The position numbers and the translations under genes were made by a program. 64,000 bases of DNA from Brachionus rotundiformis (taxonomy: Eukaryota > Rotifera > Eurotatoria > Ploima > Brachionidae), in the NCBI GenBank assembly GCA_016802295.1, contig JAESIW010000210.1:434001-498000 (forward strand). Direction: 5' to 3'. Positions within the stretch are counted from its first letter, which is position 1. Each line of letters begins with the position of its first letter. The notes under the pieces were generated by a model. That model did no database searches, was not told the origin of the DNA, and saw only the letters and a program-made list of their open reading frames with translations. Below, piece after piece: positions 16,110 to 25,785 of this stretch.

Positions 16110-17117
16110 CTATTTAAACTTAGCGGTACAAATTGTATTTATATGGTTTAGCACTGTAGTTAAAGAAGAACTTTGCAAGCTATTACGCTGTATATTACTG
16201 GCTAAATTAAAATTATTAATATTGTAACAGTAGCCGTTATCTATTAAATAATTAGCAAAATTATTGTATCTGGTGGCATTAAAATTGCTACTGTTAAATA
16301 AAAACACGTTAGTAGAACTTGGTAAACTGCAGGCTTCGCTTAGCATGCTTGTGCTTTCGTAAGTTACTATTATGTTATTTGCTACCGCTAGCATATTAAA
16401 GTAATTGTTTTTAGTTGTGGTATTGTTTTTGTGGTAAAAAAAAGAAACCGCAGTTAAATTATATTTTTGTAGTTGGCTAGCTATGTGGTCTTCTAAATGT
16501 TGTGGGGTGCGTCTGGTGGTAGAAACTACAAACGTGGTTGGTGTGGCTTGGTTTATAGCAACTAGGCTGTTGGTTAAATCTTGTATAGCCTGCTTGGTTA
16601 GTTTAATATTTTTAGCGTTTCCGCCAATTAACACGGTGGTAACATGGTTACCTAAATTATAAGTAGATTTAAAATGTGCCGCATTAATGTTGCTAACTAC
16701 ACTAGCAGTGTTACTTATAGAACCAACAATTTTAACAAAATTAGTATTAGCGTGGTTTAATTTATTAGTAAAGGTTAAATCTACAAAATTATGGTTTTGC
16801 TTACCCGCAGGCATTAAATAAACCAACACCACGGCTTTATTTTGTTGTATAAGTTTATTTTTTACATATTTAGCCATGCTTATAGTTTTGCTACCAATAG
16901 CAACAATAAGTACATTGTGGTTAAGTGCTTTATTTATTACTAGGTTAGCATTATTGCGTTGATTACTATTAAGTACAAAAAAACTACTATTAACTATGTA
17001 ATTAACGTTGGTTATATTGTAATTATGCTGTAATGCATTAATCACAAATTGCAATTGCTGAAAATGTCCGTCTTTATTATCGTGTAAAGCTATAACCGAA
17101 GTAAAACTATTTAACAT
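16110..17117 (-). CDS. ELM1/DUF1022 family protein (GT-B-like fold)
   Basis: 335 residues. It matches the family named after plant mitochondrial fission factor ELM1, common in alphaproteobacteria, where its function is not known. Visible hallmarks: N-terminal ALHDNKDGHFQQLQFV (the DG.aGH..Q block), a central TTVLIGGNAK, FVVSTTRRTP at about 197-206, and NIIVTYESTSMLSEACSLPS near 250-270, which corresponds to the family's T.DS.SM.sEA site. The C-terminal half resembles the nucleotide-sugar binding half of GT-B glycosyltransferases. No membrane segment. It stands alone upstream of nagE on the same strand. Confidence 0.78.
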   Translation of the reverse strand: MLNSFTSVIALHDNKDGHFQQLQFVINALQHNYNITNVNYIVNSSFFVLNSNQRNNANLVINKALNHNVLIVAIGSKTISMAKYVKNKLIQQNKAVVLVYLMPAGKQNHNFVDLTFTNKLNHANTNFVKIVGSISNTASVVSNINAAHFKSTYNLGNHVTTVLIGGNAKNIKLTKQAIQDLTNSLVAINQATPTTFVVSTTRRTPQHLEDHIASQLQKYNLTAVSFFYHKNNTTTKNNYFNMLAVANNIIVTYESTSMLSEACSLPSSTNVFLFNSSNFNATRYNNFANYLIDNGYCYNINNFNLASNIQRNSLQSSSLTTVLNHINTICTAKFK

Positions 17118-17209
17118 GTTATGTATGTATTTAAATATTAATATTGCATTAGATTAAATTATAACTTATATTAATAATAGTACAACAATTGTTTAAGTGT
17201 GGCTAATTT

Positions 17210-18142
17210 ATGCAATCATTACAAATATACCTAATAAACCCACGTGGTTTTTGTGCGGGCGTAACCAGAGCAATAGAAGTAGTAGAAAAAGCTTTGCAAA
17301 AATTTGGAGCACCGCTTTATATTCGTAACGAAATTGTACACAATAAAATAGTAGTAGATTACTTTAAAAATAAAGGCGTAATATTTGTTAAAGATATTAA
17401 TGAAATTCCAAAAGGTGCTAACACAGTTTTTTCGGCACACGGCACTGCATTAAGCGTAGAAGAACAAGCTAAAGAAAATAACTTAAACTATATAGATGCC
17501 ACCTGCCCGCTAGTTACCAACGTGCATAAACTAGGTATGCAATTTTACCAAAATGGTTATCAAATTGTATTGGTTGGGCATAAAGGGCACCCAGAAATAG
17601 AAGGCACTATGGGGCGTATTCCGGCTAATATTACTTTAGTTTGCACCGTGCAAGATGCCCAAAATATTACACTAGATAACACTAAACCAATAGCATACAT
17701 AACACAAACCACACTAAGTTTAGACGACACCGCCGATATTGTAAACGTTTTAAAGCAACGTTTTCCTAATATACAAGGTTTAGCCACTAAAAACATTTGC
17801 TATGCCACGCAAAATCGCCAAAATGCTATTAAAGAAATTATTAACCAAGTAGATGCTTTAATTGTTTTGGGGTCTAAAAATAGCTCTAATTCTAATAGAT
17901 TAAAAGAAATTGGCACAAAAAATAATAAGTTAGCTTTTTTAATAGATACCGCCAACGAAATTCCGTACAACCAACTAACTAAGGTTAAATCTGTTGCTAT
18001 TTCGGCCGGTGCTTCTGCCCCAGAAAGTGCAGTGCAACAAGTTATAGCAAGCCTACAAAAACATTATAATGCTACTTTGCATTCTTTTGATTATAAACAA
18101 GAAAACGTACAGTTTGCTTTGCCTAAATCTTTACGAAATTAA
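17210..18142 (+). CDS. ispH: 4-hydroxy-3-methylbut-2-enyl diphosphate reductase
   Basis: Last step of the MEP isoprenoid pathway: an iron-sulphur enzyme making IPP and DMAPP. The three cluster cysteines are Cys15 (PRGFCAGVTRA), Cys99 (IDATCPLV) and Cys197 (ICYATQNRQ). Substrate residues His44, His77 and His127 with Glu129 (GHPEIEG) are present. 310 residues, standard. It reads divergently from the ELM1 gene and supplies precursor for undecaprenyl phosphate, which the cell-wall genes in this window need, and for MiaA. Confidence 0.96.
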   Translation: MQSLQIYLINPRGFCAGVTRAIEVVEKALQKFGAPLYIRNEIVHNKIVVDYFKNKGVIFVKDINEIPKGANTVFSAHGTALSVEEQAKENNLNYIDATCPLVTNVHKLGMQFYQNGYQIVLVGHKGHPEIEGTMGRIPANITLVCTVQDAQNITLDNTKPIAYITQTTLSLDDTADIVNVLKQRFPNIQGLATKNICYATQNRQNAIKEIINQVDALIVLGSKNSSNSNRLKEIGTKNNKLAFLIDTANEIPYNQLTKVKSVAISAGASAPESAVQQVIASLQKHYNATLHSFDYKQENVQFALPKSLRN

Positions 18143-18177
18143 ATTACACCATAATTAAACATTAAATAGTAACTTTA

Positions 18178-18220
18178 TTGACTAAAAAAGCTTTTTGTTG
18201 TATTATACTAATTTAGTATA
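18178..18220 (+). promoter_or_regulatory. Promoter and inverted repeat before trhP
   Basis: TTGACT (18178-18183), 17-base spacer and TATTAT (18201-18206) form a plausible sigma-70 promoter. Overlapping the -10 is a perfect inverted repeat TATACTA-ATT-TAGTATA (18204-18220), placed where an operator or a 5' hairpin would be. Which of these it is cannot be decided from sequence. Confidence 0.5.
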
Positions 18221-18247
18221 ATTTAATTTATTGTGGTTTATTTATTT

Positions 18248-19870
18248 ATGAAAAAATCTGAACTTTTACTACCCGGTGGTAATTTAAAAAAAGTAAAAAC
18301 AGCGTTTATGTACGGTGCAGACAGCGTTTATGTTGGCACGCCAGATATGTCGTTACGCTCTAAGTCGGAGTTTTCGTTAGATGATTTAAAAGTAGTTAGT
18401 GATATTGCAAAAAAAAATAACAAAAAGTTTTACCTAACTTTAAACTTATTTAGCCACAATAAAGATATTCAACGTTTACCAGAGTTTGCTAAAACCATTG
18501 CACAAATTAACCCACATGGTTTATTAATTGCAGACCCCGGCGTATTTGCATATTTTAAAAAACATTTACCACAAGTGCCTTTGCATGTTTCTACGCAGGC
18601 CAATGTATGCTCTAGCTTAACGGTAGATTTTTGGAAAGACCAAGGTGCAGACTTAGTAGTATTAGGGCGTGAAGTAAACTACCAAGAACTAAGCGAAATT
18701 AAACAAAATACTAAAGATGTTAAAATAGAAGCCTTTGTACACGGCAGTATGTGTATGACGTACTCTGGCAGATGCTTGCTATCTAACTTTATGGCAGAAC
18801 GTGGTGCTAACCAAGGTAGTTGTGCACACAGTTGCCGTTGGAACTACAAAGTAAAAGTAAAACTTAAAGATAACAAAATATTTGAACTAGATATTAACGA
18901 AGACAACAAAAATTTATTTGATTTTGCTTTAGAAGAAGAATTTAGACCCGACCAGTATTTTCCTATAGAAGAAGATGGTATGGGGTCTTACATTTTAAAT
19001 TCTAAAGATTTATGCTTATTGCCTGTATTAAACGATTATTTAAAAATAGGCGTAGATACTTTAAAAATAGAAGGCAGAAATAAAAGCGAATATTACGCCG
19101 CAATAACCGCACGTGCCTACAGATACGCCATAGATAGCTACTATAAAGATCCACAAAATTACAACCCTACCCCATATATGAACGAACTTAACACCATAAG
19201 CAACCGTGGTTATACTTTGGCTTTTCATAACGGTAGGCTTAGTAATTTAGCCCACCAATATAACGAAACCAAAACCCTTAGCCAATATGCTTTTGTTGGT
19301 AGCGTTGCAGATTACAAAAAAGATGTTATGTTGTTTGAAATTAAAAACTTTTTAACTGCCGGCGATATTATAGAATTTGTTAGCCCCTACTTTTTAGAAC
19401 CCATTAGAGTACGCCTATATAATTTTACCGATGCCGAAACTGGTATAACCAAAGAACGTATTTCTCCGGGTAAGGCTGGTCAGTGTATTGCTATTCCGTT
19501 ATCGGTATTTAATGCAGACCCTAGCTATATTAAAGAAATTTTACCAGTACTTACAGTTGCCCGTAAAGAATGGGACAACAAAACCCTGCAACCACACTTA
19601 ACGCATAATTTGGTATCTTTTAATTTAGAAAACAACAATGCAAACCAAAATGCGTTAGAACGTGTTAAAGATGCGGCTTTGCAAGCTAAAGCTACTAAAG
19701 AGCAATCTAAAAATAAAAAAGATTATAGCATGCTTAATACTTGTTGTAGCCGTGGCTGTAATGGTTGTTTAGAGTTTTGGAATTCGGATGATGAAAAATA
19801 CACTAAACTACGAGAAAAAATTAAAAACAAAAGCCCAGGCGAAATGTTAATTAAAAAAATTGATTTTTAA
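18248..19870 (+). CDS. trhP: U32 family tRNA hydroxylation protein TrhP-like
   Basis: Closest in layout to E. coli TrhP (YegQ), which is needed for 5-hydroxyuridine at position 34 of some tRNAs. N-terminal TIM-barrel: ELLLPGGNLKKVKTAFMYGADSVYVG, then the U32 signature EAFVHGSMCMTYSGRCLLSN (161-180). Cys169, Cys176, Cys192 and Cys196 fit the family's iron-sulphur set. DTLKIEGRNKSEYYAA is also conserved. The ATG at 18248 is preferred to the GTG at 18233 because family members begin MKKPELL-like. At 540 residues it is longer than YegQ (about 450): the extra C-terminal part has a second cysteine cluster, CCSRGCNGC. The exact reaction is inferred from family. Confidence 0.82.
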   Translation: MKKSELLLPGGNLKKVKTAFMYGADSVYVGTPDMSLRSKSEFSLDDLKVVSDIAKKNNKKFYLTLNLFSHNKDIQRLPEFAKTIAQINPHGLLIADPGVFAYFKKHLPQVPLHVSTQANVCSSLTVDFWKDQGADLVVLGREVNYQELSEIKQNTKDVKIEAFVHGSMCMTYSGRCLLSNFMAERGANQGSCAHSCRWNYKVKVKLKDNKIFELDINEDNKNLFDFALEEEFRPDQYFPIEEDGMGSYILNSKDLCLLPVLNDYLKIGVDTLKIEGRNKSEYYAAITARAYRYAIDSYYKDPQNYNPTPYMNELNTISNRGYTLAFHNGRLSNLAHQYNETKTLSQYAFVGSVADYKKDVMLFEIKNFLTAGDIIEFVSPYFLEPIRVRLYNFTDAETGITKERISPGKAGQCIAIPLSVFNADPSYIKEILPVLTVARKEWDNKTLQPHLTHNLVSFNLENNNANQNALERVKDAALQAKATKEQSKNKKDYSMLNTCCSRGCNGCLEFWNSDDEKYTKLREKIKNKSPGEMLIKKIDF

Positions 19871-19972
19871 TTACCTTGCACTGCAACTAACTTAACAAAA
19901 GTTAACGCAACCCAACGCCTATTAATGGCTTTAATTGCTTTAATTGCTTTAATGCCGTTTAACCATAAATAC

Positions 19973-20006
19973 AATAGCTATAGCCTTATGTTATAGCTAT
20001 TTTTTT
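19973..20006 (+). terminator. Rho-independent terminator after trhP
   Basis: Perfect 10-bp stem AATAGCTATA (19973-19982) and TATAGCTATT (19992-20001), nine-base loop, followed by six T (20001-20006). It lies about 100 bases after the trhP stop and 107 before the convergent ligA stop. Confidence 0.82.
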
Positions 20007-20112
20007 GTTGTAACTATAGTGCAAATTTAACAAATAAAGGCAAGTATATTATAGAAAATTTTTTTACAGAAAGAACAAAAGATATTATAAACAATACTTT
20101 TTAACCACCACC

Positions 20113-22242
20113 CTAACTAACCATTTTAATAAAGTCGGTTTCGGTTAGTATGGTTAGGTTTAGTGCTTGGGCTTTGGTTAGCTTGCTTCCGGCTTTTTCG
20201 CCTGCTACTAAGTAGTGCAAGTTTTTACTAACTGCACTTAACATTATACCACCGTTTTTTTCTACTAATATTTTGGCTTCGGCTCGGCTTAATTGGCTTA
20301 AAGTACCTGTAAATAAAAAGGTTTTGCCCGCCAACTTACCACCAGTGCTACTAACCGTAGCGTTACTTATGTTTATATACGGCAACAATTGTTGTATAGC
20401 TTGCATATTTTGGCTAGTGGTAAAATACAAAAATAAATCGGCTAAAATACTTTGCCCTATACCATTAATATTAATACTGCTTAAATTGTTGTTATTGCTA
20501 AAGGTAGTTATAAAATTATTTACATTGCCAAAATAGTTTGCTAACAAAGTAGATGTTTGCAAACCTATTTGCTTTATACCTAACGCATAAATAAATTTAC
20601 TTAAAGATACACTAGCACTACTATTAATAGCAGATAACAGTTTTTCTACCGATTTTTCGCCAAAACCTTCTAGTGTAAGTAAAGTGCTTTTGTGTTTGTG
20701 CAAGGTAAAAATATCTGCTAATGATTGTATTAAGCCTAATTTATTAAACAATATAATTTGTTTTTCGCCTAGGCCATCTATATTAAAGGCTTCTTTACTA
20801 ACAAAATGCTGTAAAGCCCCTATTAACTGTGCATTACAAGTAAAAACATTGCCAGAACATGTAAGGGCAACTTGGCTATTAACATTAACCGCTGGGCTAC
20901 CACAAACAGGGCAAACCTGCGGAGCATTAATTTTTACCGCATTACTTAAACGCTTAGCCATATTTACCCCTACTATTTGCGGAATAACATCCCCTGCACG
21001 CTTAACCTGCACAGTATCGCCAATGCGTATATCTTTACGTTCTATTTCATCCATATTATGTAACGAAGCCCTAGTAACCAACACCCCACCAATGTTTACA
21101 GGTTGCAACACCGCTACAGGCGTAATTACGCCGGTTCTACCAACCTGAAAAATAACATTATTAACCACAGAAACCGCCGTGTAACTAGCAAATTTATGTG
21201 CCGCCGCCCACCTAGGGCTTTTACCTACCATACCTAAGCGTTGTTGCAAAGCAATATTGTTTACTTTATAAACTACTCCATCTACATCGTAATCTATAAA
21301 ACTACGCATTTCTGCTAGTTTAGTATAATAATTATACACACTGGTTACCCCTACATGCAACTGATTATACTGGCTAACGCTAAAGCCAAAACTTTTTAGT
21401 AAATTTAAATTATTATAAAAGCTGTTGCTAAAGCCGTATTGGGCTAAGCTATCTAAATCTGCAGATTGGTTGTTACCATTAACATTGTTAACATTAAAAT
21501 TATTATTATTACTAACTAAACCAAAGCCCCACGCCATAAATTTTAGGGGTCTGGTTTTTGTTATATTGGCATTTAAATTACGCATACTGCCCGCTGCTGC
21601 ATTGCGTGGGTTGGCAAATTCTTTTTTGCCTTGCTGTTGTATTTGCTGGTTTAGGGTTAAAAAATCTTGGTTTTGCATGTATACTTCGCCCCTAACTTCT
21701 AACACTGGCGGATAATTACCACTTAATGTATGCGGAATATTAGCTATACTTTTAGCGTTATCGGTTAGTACTTCGCCTATTTTACCATCGCCTCGGCTTA
21801 GGGCGTAGGTTAATGTGCCGTTAATATAAATTAAAGCTAAAGATAAGCCATCTATTTTAAGTTCTACCGAATATTCTAACTGCTGTTGTAAATCTAAATT
21901 TAAAAAGCGTTTTATGCGTTTATCAAAATTTTGTAAATCTGGCAAAGTAAATAAATTATCTAACGAAAGCATAGGCATAGTGTGGCTTTGCTTGTTAAAA
22001 CCACTATCTACATTTAAGCTAGAACCTACAGTTAAGTTAACATTTAATTCTGGATATTGCTTGGTTAGGGTTGTAATTTGGTTAATTAGTTCATCGTAGG
22101 TGGCATCGGTAACTAAAGGATTGCTGTTGGTGTAGTAGGCGGTATCGTATTGTTGTTTTTTGGCTAATAAAGTATTTAGTTTATTTTGTACTTGTGCGGT
22201 TGTGTTACATAAATTTATATTACTGCTGGTTGGTTTTACCAT
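20113..22242 (-). CDS. ligA: NAD-dependent DNA ligase
   Basis: Seals nicks in replication and repair using NAD. 709 residues with the full domain order: Ia and adenylation domain (KIDG motif, Lys129; ELKIDGLSLAL), OB fold, zinc finger (CPVCGSP, then C and C a normal distance later, ending CNAQLIGALQHF), helix-hairpin-helix (IDGLGEKQI, LEGFGEKSVEKLLSAI) and a C-terminal BRCT domain (GKTFLFTGTLSQLSRAEAK). The ATG directly follows the recN stop with no spacer, so the two are translationally coupled. Stop TAG. It is the last gene of the long minus-strand block. Confidence 0.97.
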   Translation of the reverse strand: MVKPTSSNINLCNTTAQVQNKLNTLLAKKQQYDTAYYTNSNPLVTDATYDELINQITTLTKQYPELNVNLTVGSSLNVDSGFNKQSHTMPMLSLDNLFTLPDLQNFDKRIKRFLNLDLQQQLEYSVELKIDGLSLALIYINGTLTYALSRGDGKIGEVLTDNAKSIANIPHTLSGNYPPVLEVRGEVYMQNQDFLTLNQQIQQQGKKEFANPRNAAAGSMRNLNANITKTRPLKFMAWGFGLVSNNNNFNVNNVNGNNQSADLDSLAQYGFSNSFYNNLNLLKSFGFSVSQYNQLHVGVTSVYNYYTKLAEMRSFIDYDVDGVVYKVNNIALQQRLGMVGKSPRWAAAHKFASYTAVSVVNNVIFQVGRTGVITPVAVLQPVNIGGVLVTRASLHNMDEIERKDIRIGDTVQVKRAGDVIPQIVGVNMAKRLSNAVKINAPQVCPVCGSPAVNVNSQVALTCSGNVFTCNAQLIGALQHFVSKEAFNIDGLGEKQIILFNKLGLIQSLADIFTLHKHKSTLLTLEGFGEKSVEKLLSAINSSASVSLSKFIYALGIKQIGLQTSTLLANYFGNVNNFITTFSNNNNLSSININGIGQSILADLFLYFTTSQNMQAIQQLLPYINISNATVSSTGGKLAGKTFLFTGTLSQLSRAEAKILVEKNGGIMLSAVSKNLHYLVAGEKAGSKLTKAQALNLTILTETDFIKMVS

Positions 22243-23940
22243 TTATTTGGCTCCGTGTTCTAGCAACATATTTTTAGCAATGCTTAGGGCGTTATCTGTA
22301 ATAGTTGCCCCAGAAAGCATGCGGGCAATTTCTTGTATACGTTGCTGTTGATTTAACTTAATAACGCTAGAAAGCGTAACGTTGTTAACTTCGGCTTTTA
22401 TAACTTTAAAATGCTCTACCCCGCAGGTTGCCACTTGATGCGAATGTGTAACCACAATAACTTGTTTATTTTTAGCCAAAGCCTGCAAACTTTTACCTAT
22501 TGCTAAAGCTACTTCGCCCCCTACTCCAATATCTATTTCATCTAGTATAATAGTGTTAATGCTATCTACTGTGGTAAATACTATTTTTAAGGCCAACATT
22601 AAACGTGCCATTTCTCCGCCAGAAGCCACCTGGCTTAACAAACCAAAACTACCGCCTTTGTTGGTTTTTATATTAAACACTATTTCGCTTAAGCCGCTGC
22701 TGTTGGCGTGTTCTATTGATAATTTATTAACATTAATTATAAACTCTGCATCTTTTAACATTAAACTTTGTAACTGCAAATTAACCTGCTTGGTAATGTT
22801 GCTTGCGGTTTGTTCTCTGGCGGTGTGCAAAGTATTGCAAGCATTAATATATTGCTGTTGATAATTTTGTACTTGCTGTTGTAGGTTATTGCTGTTGTAA
22901 ACGCTTTTGCTAATGGTTTCTAGCTTTTGCTGTACTTGCGTAATGTAGCTGTATAGTTCTACTACCGACATTTTGTACTTTTTAGCGGCAGATCTAATAT
23001 TAATTAAGCGTTCTTCGGTAGAGTCTACATCTTGCTGATTAATATTAAAACTATTAGCAAAATTATTGGTTTCTGCTAAAGCGTTTTCTGTATTTACAAA
23101 GGCTTGCTCTAGTGCGTTGCTAATGTTGGCGGTGTTGGTATTGGGGCTTAGTTGCTGTAGTGTGCTAGCTTGTTTTATAGCAAAGTTAATGCTTTTTAGT
23201 ACGTCTTCTTTTTCTAGGGATTGTTGTATGTTATTAATACAGGCAAAGATTTTTTTAAAATTACTGTATAGTGCTTTTTTTTCAACTAGGTCTTCTTCTT
23301 CGTTAGGTTGTAGGTTTAGTTCTTTTAGTTCGTTGTATACAAAGTTTAAATATTCTTCTTCTTTGTGTAGTTCTTTAATATTATTGTTGTAATTTTGTAG
23401 TTGTTGCAGTGCATTGTTGTATAAATTATATGCAGAGGCCACATTAGTTATTAAATTTTTATTGGGTAAAAATTTATCTACAATATGTTTGTAATTGCTT
23501 GGGTTTAACAATAAATGGTTATCGCCTTGCCCATGAATATCTAAAATGCTGTTGCCTATGTTTTTTAGTAAGGTAACGCTAACGGGTTGGTCGTTAATAA
23601 AGGCTTTAGATTTACCATCGGCAAATAAAATGCGTTTGGCTATAATTTCTACTGTACTGTTTGGTTGTATGGCACTTTGTTGTAATAAGCCTGCTTGTAT
23701 TAGCATATCTACACAAGGGTGGTTGTATAAAACATCAAACACTGCTACCACACTGGCAGATGATGCATTTTTTTTTATTAAGTTAAAATCTGCCCTAGAA
23801 CCTAAAGCCAAGGCTACAGAATCTAACAAAATACTTTTACCTGCTCCTGTTTGCCCTGTAAAAACGGTTAGGTTGTTGGTAAAATTTAATTTTAGTTCAT
23901 CTATTAAAACTATATTATTAATGTATAATGTACTAAGCAT
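22243..23940 (-). CDS. recN: DNA repair protein RecN
   Basis: SMC-like ATPase that acts early in double-strand break repair. 565 residues: Walker A GQTGAGKS at 29-36, long coiled-coil arms in the middle (about 150-380), then the signature ASGGEMARLMLALK and Walker B TIILDEIDIGVGG. The end region with VVTHSHQVATCGVEHFKV is the usual D/H-loop. It follows bamD by nine bases and abuts ligA. Confidence 0.96.
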   Translation of the reverse strand: MLSTLYINNIVLIDELKLNFTNNLTVFTGQTGAGKSILLDSVALALGSRADFNLIKKNASSASVVAVFDVLYNHPCVDMLIQAGLLQQSAIQPNSTVEIIAKRILFADGKSKAFINDQPVSVTLLKNIGNSILDIHGQGDNHLLLNPSNYKHIVDKFLPNKNLITNVASAYNLYNNALQQLQNYNNNIKELHKEEEYLNFVYNELKELNLQPNEEEDLVEKKALYSNFKKIFACINNIQQSLEKEDVLKSINFAIKQASTLQQLSPNTNTANISNALEQAFVNTENALAETNNFANSFNINQQDVDSTEERLINIRSAAKKYKMSVVELYSYITQVQQKLETISKSVYNSNNLQQQVQNYQQQYINACNTLHTAREQTASNITKQVNLQLQSLMLKDAEFIINVNKLSIEHANSSGLSEIVFNIKTNKGGSFGLLSQVASGGEMARLMLALKIVFTTVDSINTIILDEIDIGVGGEVALAIGKSLQALAKNKQVIVVTHSHQVATCGVEHFKVIKAEVNNVTLSSVIKLNQQQRIQEIARMLSGATITDNALSIAKNMLLEHGAK

Positions 23941-23949
23941 ATTTTTTAT

Positions 23950-24723
23950 TTATTGTTTTAATGCGGTATCGTAATTATAAGGTGTATATTTAGTAATTAA
24001 TTTAGTACCGTAATTATACCATTTACTGTTGGGGTAGTTGTAACCTAAAACTGCAACGTTTTTAAAGGCTTCTTGGTTTACGCCCATTAGTATCCATAGT
24101 TCTGCACTTTTGTATAGGGCTTCTTGTATGTAGGCGGTATCTGCAAAAAAAGTAATTACTTCGTTATAGCGGTTTAGTGCTGCTATGTAGCGTTTATCTT
24201 TAGTGTACCAGTTGGCAATTTGCATACTGCGTTCTGCTAGCAAGTGTTTTAGTACATCTATACGCAACATAGAATCTTTAGCAAAATAATTGTTACCATT
24301 GCGGGCAATTTCTATAAAAATATTAAGTGCCTGATTAGTACTAGTTTGGTCTCTGCTAGGAATTTCTACCGTTTGGTAATTAACTAAAGCTTGCATGTAT
24401 CTGGCCCAAGGAGTATAGCTATTGTATACATAAAAACGCAAAAAGGCTTCTAGGTCTACATCTACATCTACATAATTGCCTTGAATATAGTTTATCCAAA
24501 TTAATAAAACCTGAGCCTCTATTGCTTCTGGCCTAAAGGGGTATTGGTTAACAATATCTTTAAAATCTTGTTTGGCTTTTTCTAGATTCTTACCATTAAA
24601 ATTATTTAGGGCTTTAGCGTACTGATAATCTAAATTATTTTGCGTACTGCTTATGGTTTTGCCACCACAAGAAGCAAGCAATACAATGCTTAACAACACA
24701 ACAATACTTTTTAATTTAAACAT
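23950..24723 (-). CDS. bamD: Outer membrane assembly lipoprotein BamD
   Basis: TPR lipoprotein of the Bam complex that inserts barrels into the outer membrane, on the periplasmic side. 257 residues; lipobox LLASC with Cys19 after a hydrophobic signal. TPR-type repeats: YQYAKALNNFNGKNLEKAKQ, the PF.PEAIEAQVLLIWINY block, and YIAALNRYNEVITFF. It lies between lpxC and recN as in other alphaproteobacteria. Its clients would include the barrel array at 1.3-5.8 kb. Confidence 0.94.
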   Translation of the reverse strand: MFKLKSIVVLLSIVLLASCGGKTISSTQNNLDYQYAKALNNFNGKNLEKAKQDFKDIVNQYPFRPEAIEAQVLLIWINYIQGNYVDVDVDLEAFLRFYVYNSYTPWARYMQALVNYQTVEIPSRDQTSTNQALNIFIEIARNGNNYFAKDSMLRIDVLKHLLAERSMQIANWYTKDKRYIAALNRYNEVITFFADTAYIQEALYKSAELWILMGVNQEAFKNVAVLGYNYPNSKWYNYGTKLITKYTPYNYDTALKQ

Positions 24724-24772
24724 ACAAATACCACTATAAAAATATTACTAAACTTATTTAATTTTAATAAAA

Positions 24773-25678
24773 TTATACCACAGTGGCTAGCTGGTTGCTA
24801 GTAAAAACTGTATTAGTATTGGCTAAGCTGGTAATTTTGTAGTTGTTTGGGTTGCTAAACAAGTTGCGTAACAATAAATTATTACTGTGGTGCCCACATT
24901 TATAGCCATAAAAATCGCCTTTTATGTAATAACCGGCTAAATAAATATCGCCTATGGCGTCTAGCACTTTGTGTCTGGCAAATTCGTTATTATAGCGTAA
25001 GCCTTCGGGGTTTAGCACTTTGCTTTCATCTACCACAATTGCATTATCTAAAGACCCACCTAACGCAAGCCCTTTAGAGCGTAAATATTCTACTTCGGCG
25101 GCCGAACAAAATGTTCTGGCGTTGCAAATTTGGTTAATATGGTTAGCATTAGCAAAGTTAAAGCTGGCTATTTGTCTGCCTATTACTTTGTCTTTAAAGT
25201 CTATTAACACTGTAAAGGTAGATGTAGAGCTGGGTTTTAATTTTGCATGAAAACTATCGGTTTTTACTTCTATAGGTTGCAGTATTTCTAATATTAATTT
25301 AGGTTGGTTTTGTTGGCTTAGCCCTACTTTTTTTATTTCGTTTATAAAAACTATTGCACTGCCATCTAAAATAGGAACCTCTTTATTATTAATTTCTATA
25401 ACAAGGTTATCTATTTGCATAACGCTTAAGGCAAAAAATAAATGCTCTATAGTAGAAACACTAGCCCCGCTACTGTTGGCTATTACTGTGGCTAGCGTTG
25501 TGTTTACCACATTGCTGTATAAAGCTGGTATGGTTTGGTTACCGTTGGTAATGTCTGTTCTAACAAAAACTATACCAGTATTAGGGTTGGCGGGTTTTAG
25601 TACCATGGTTGTTAGTACGCCACTGTGCAACCCTATACCTTGTATAGTAATAGCAGATTTTATAGTTTTTTGATACAT
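24773..25678 (-). CDS. lpxC: UDP-3-O-acyl-N-acetylglucosamine deacetylase
   Basis: Zinc deacetylase, committed step of lipid A synthesis. 301 residues. The zinc ligands stand almost exactly at E. coli numbers: His79 (STIEHLFFAL), His236 and Asp240 (RHKVLDAIGDIYLAG). The catalytic His263 is in CGHHSNN. Presence of LpxC means the cell makes, or recently made, lipopolysaccharide, unlike several intracellular Rickettsiales. It stands 49 bases before bamD and 107 after pepN. Confidence 0.96.
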   Translation of the reverse strand: MYQKTIKSAITIQGIGLHSGVLTTMVLKPANPNTGIVFVRTDITNGNQTIPALYSNVVNTTLATVIANSSGASVSTIEHLFFALSVMQIDNLVIEINNKEVPILDGSAIVFINEIKKVGLSQQNQPKLILEILQPIEVKTDSFHAKLKPSSTSTFTVLIDFKDKVIGRQIASFNFANANHINQICNARTFCSAAEVEYLRSKGLALGGSLDNAIVVDESKVLNPEGLRYNNEFARHKVLDAIGDIYLAGYYIKGDFYGYKCGHHSNNLLLRNLFSNPNNYKITSLANTNTVFTSNQLATVV

Positions 25679-25785
25679 TAGTGTAATATAATTTTAATTT
25701 ATAACCGTACTATTATAGTATACTAGCTAAATAATAATAATAAAATTAAAATAATATAACAATATATTACATAGTATTTTAAAAC

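Noticed and set aside
19921..19960. Short direct repeats TTTAATTGC after trhP
   Set aside because: Only two to three copies of a nine-base AT-rich unit, without spacers of constant size; not a CRISPR or a functional repeat.
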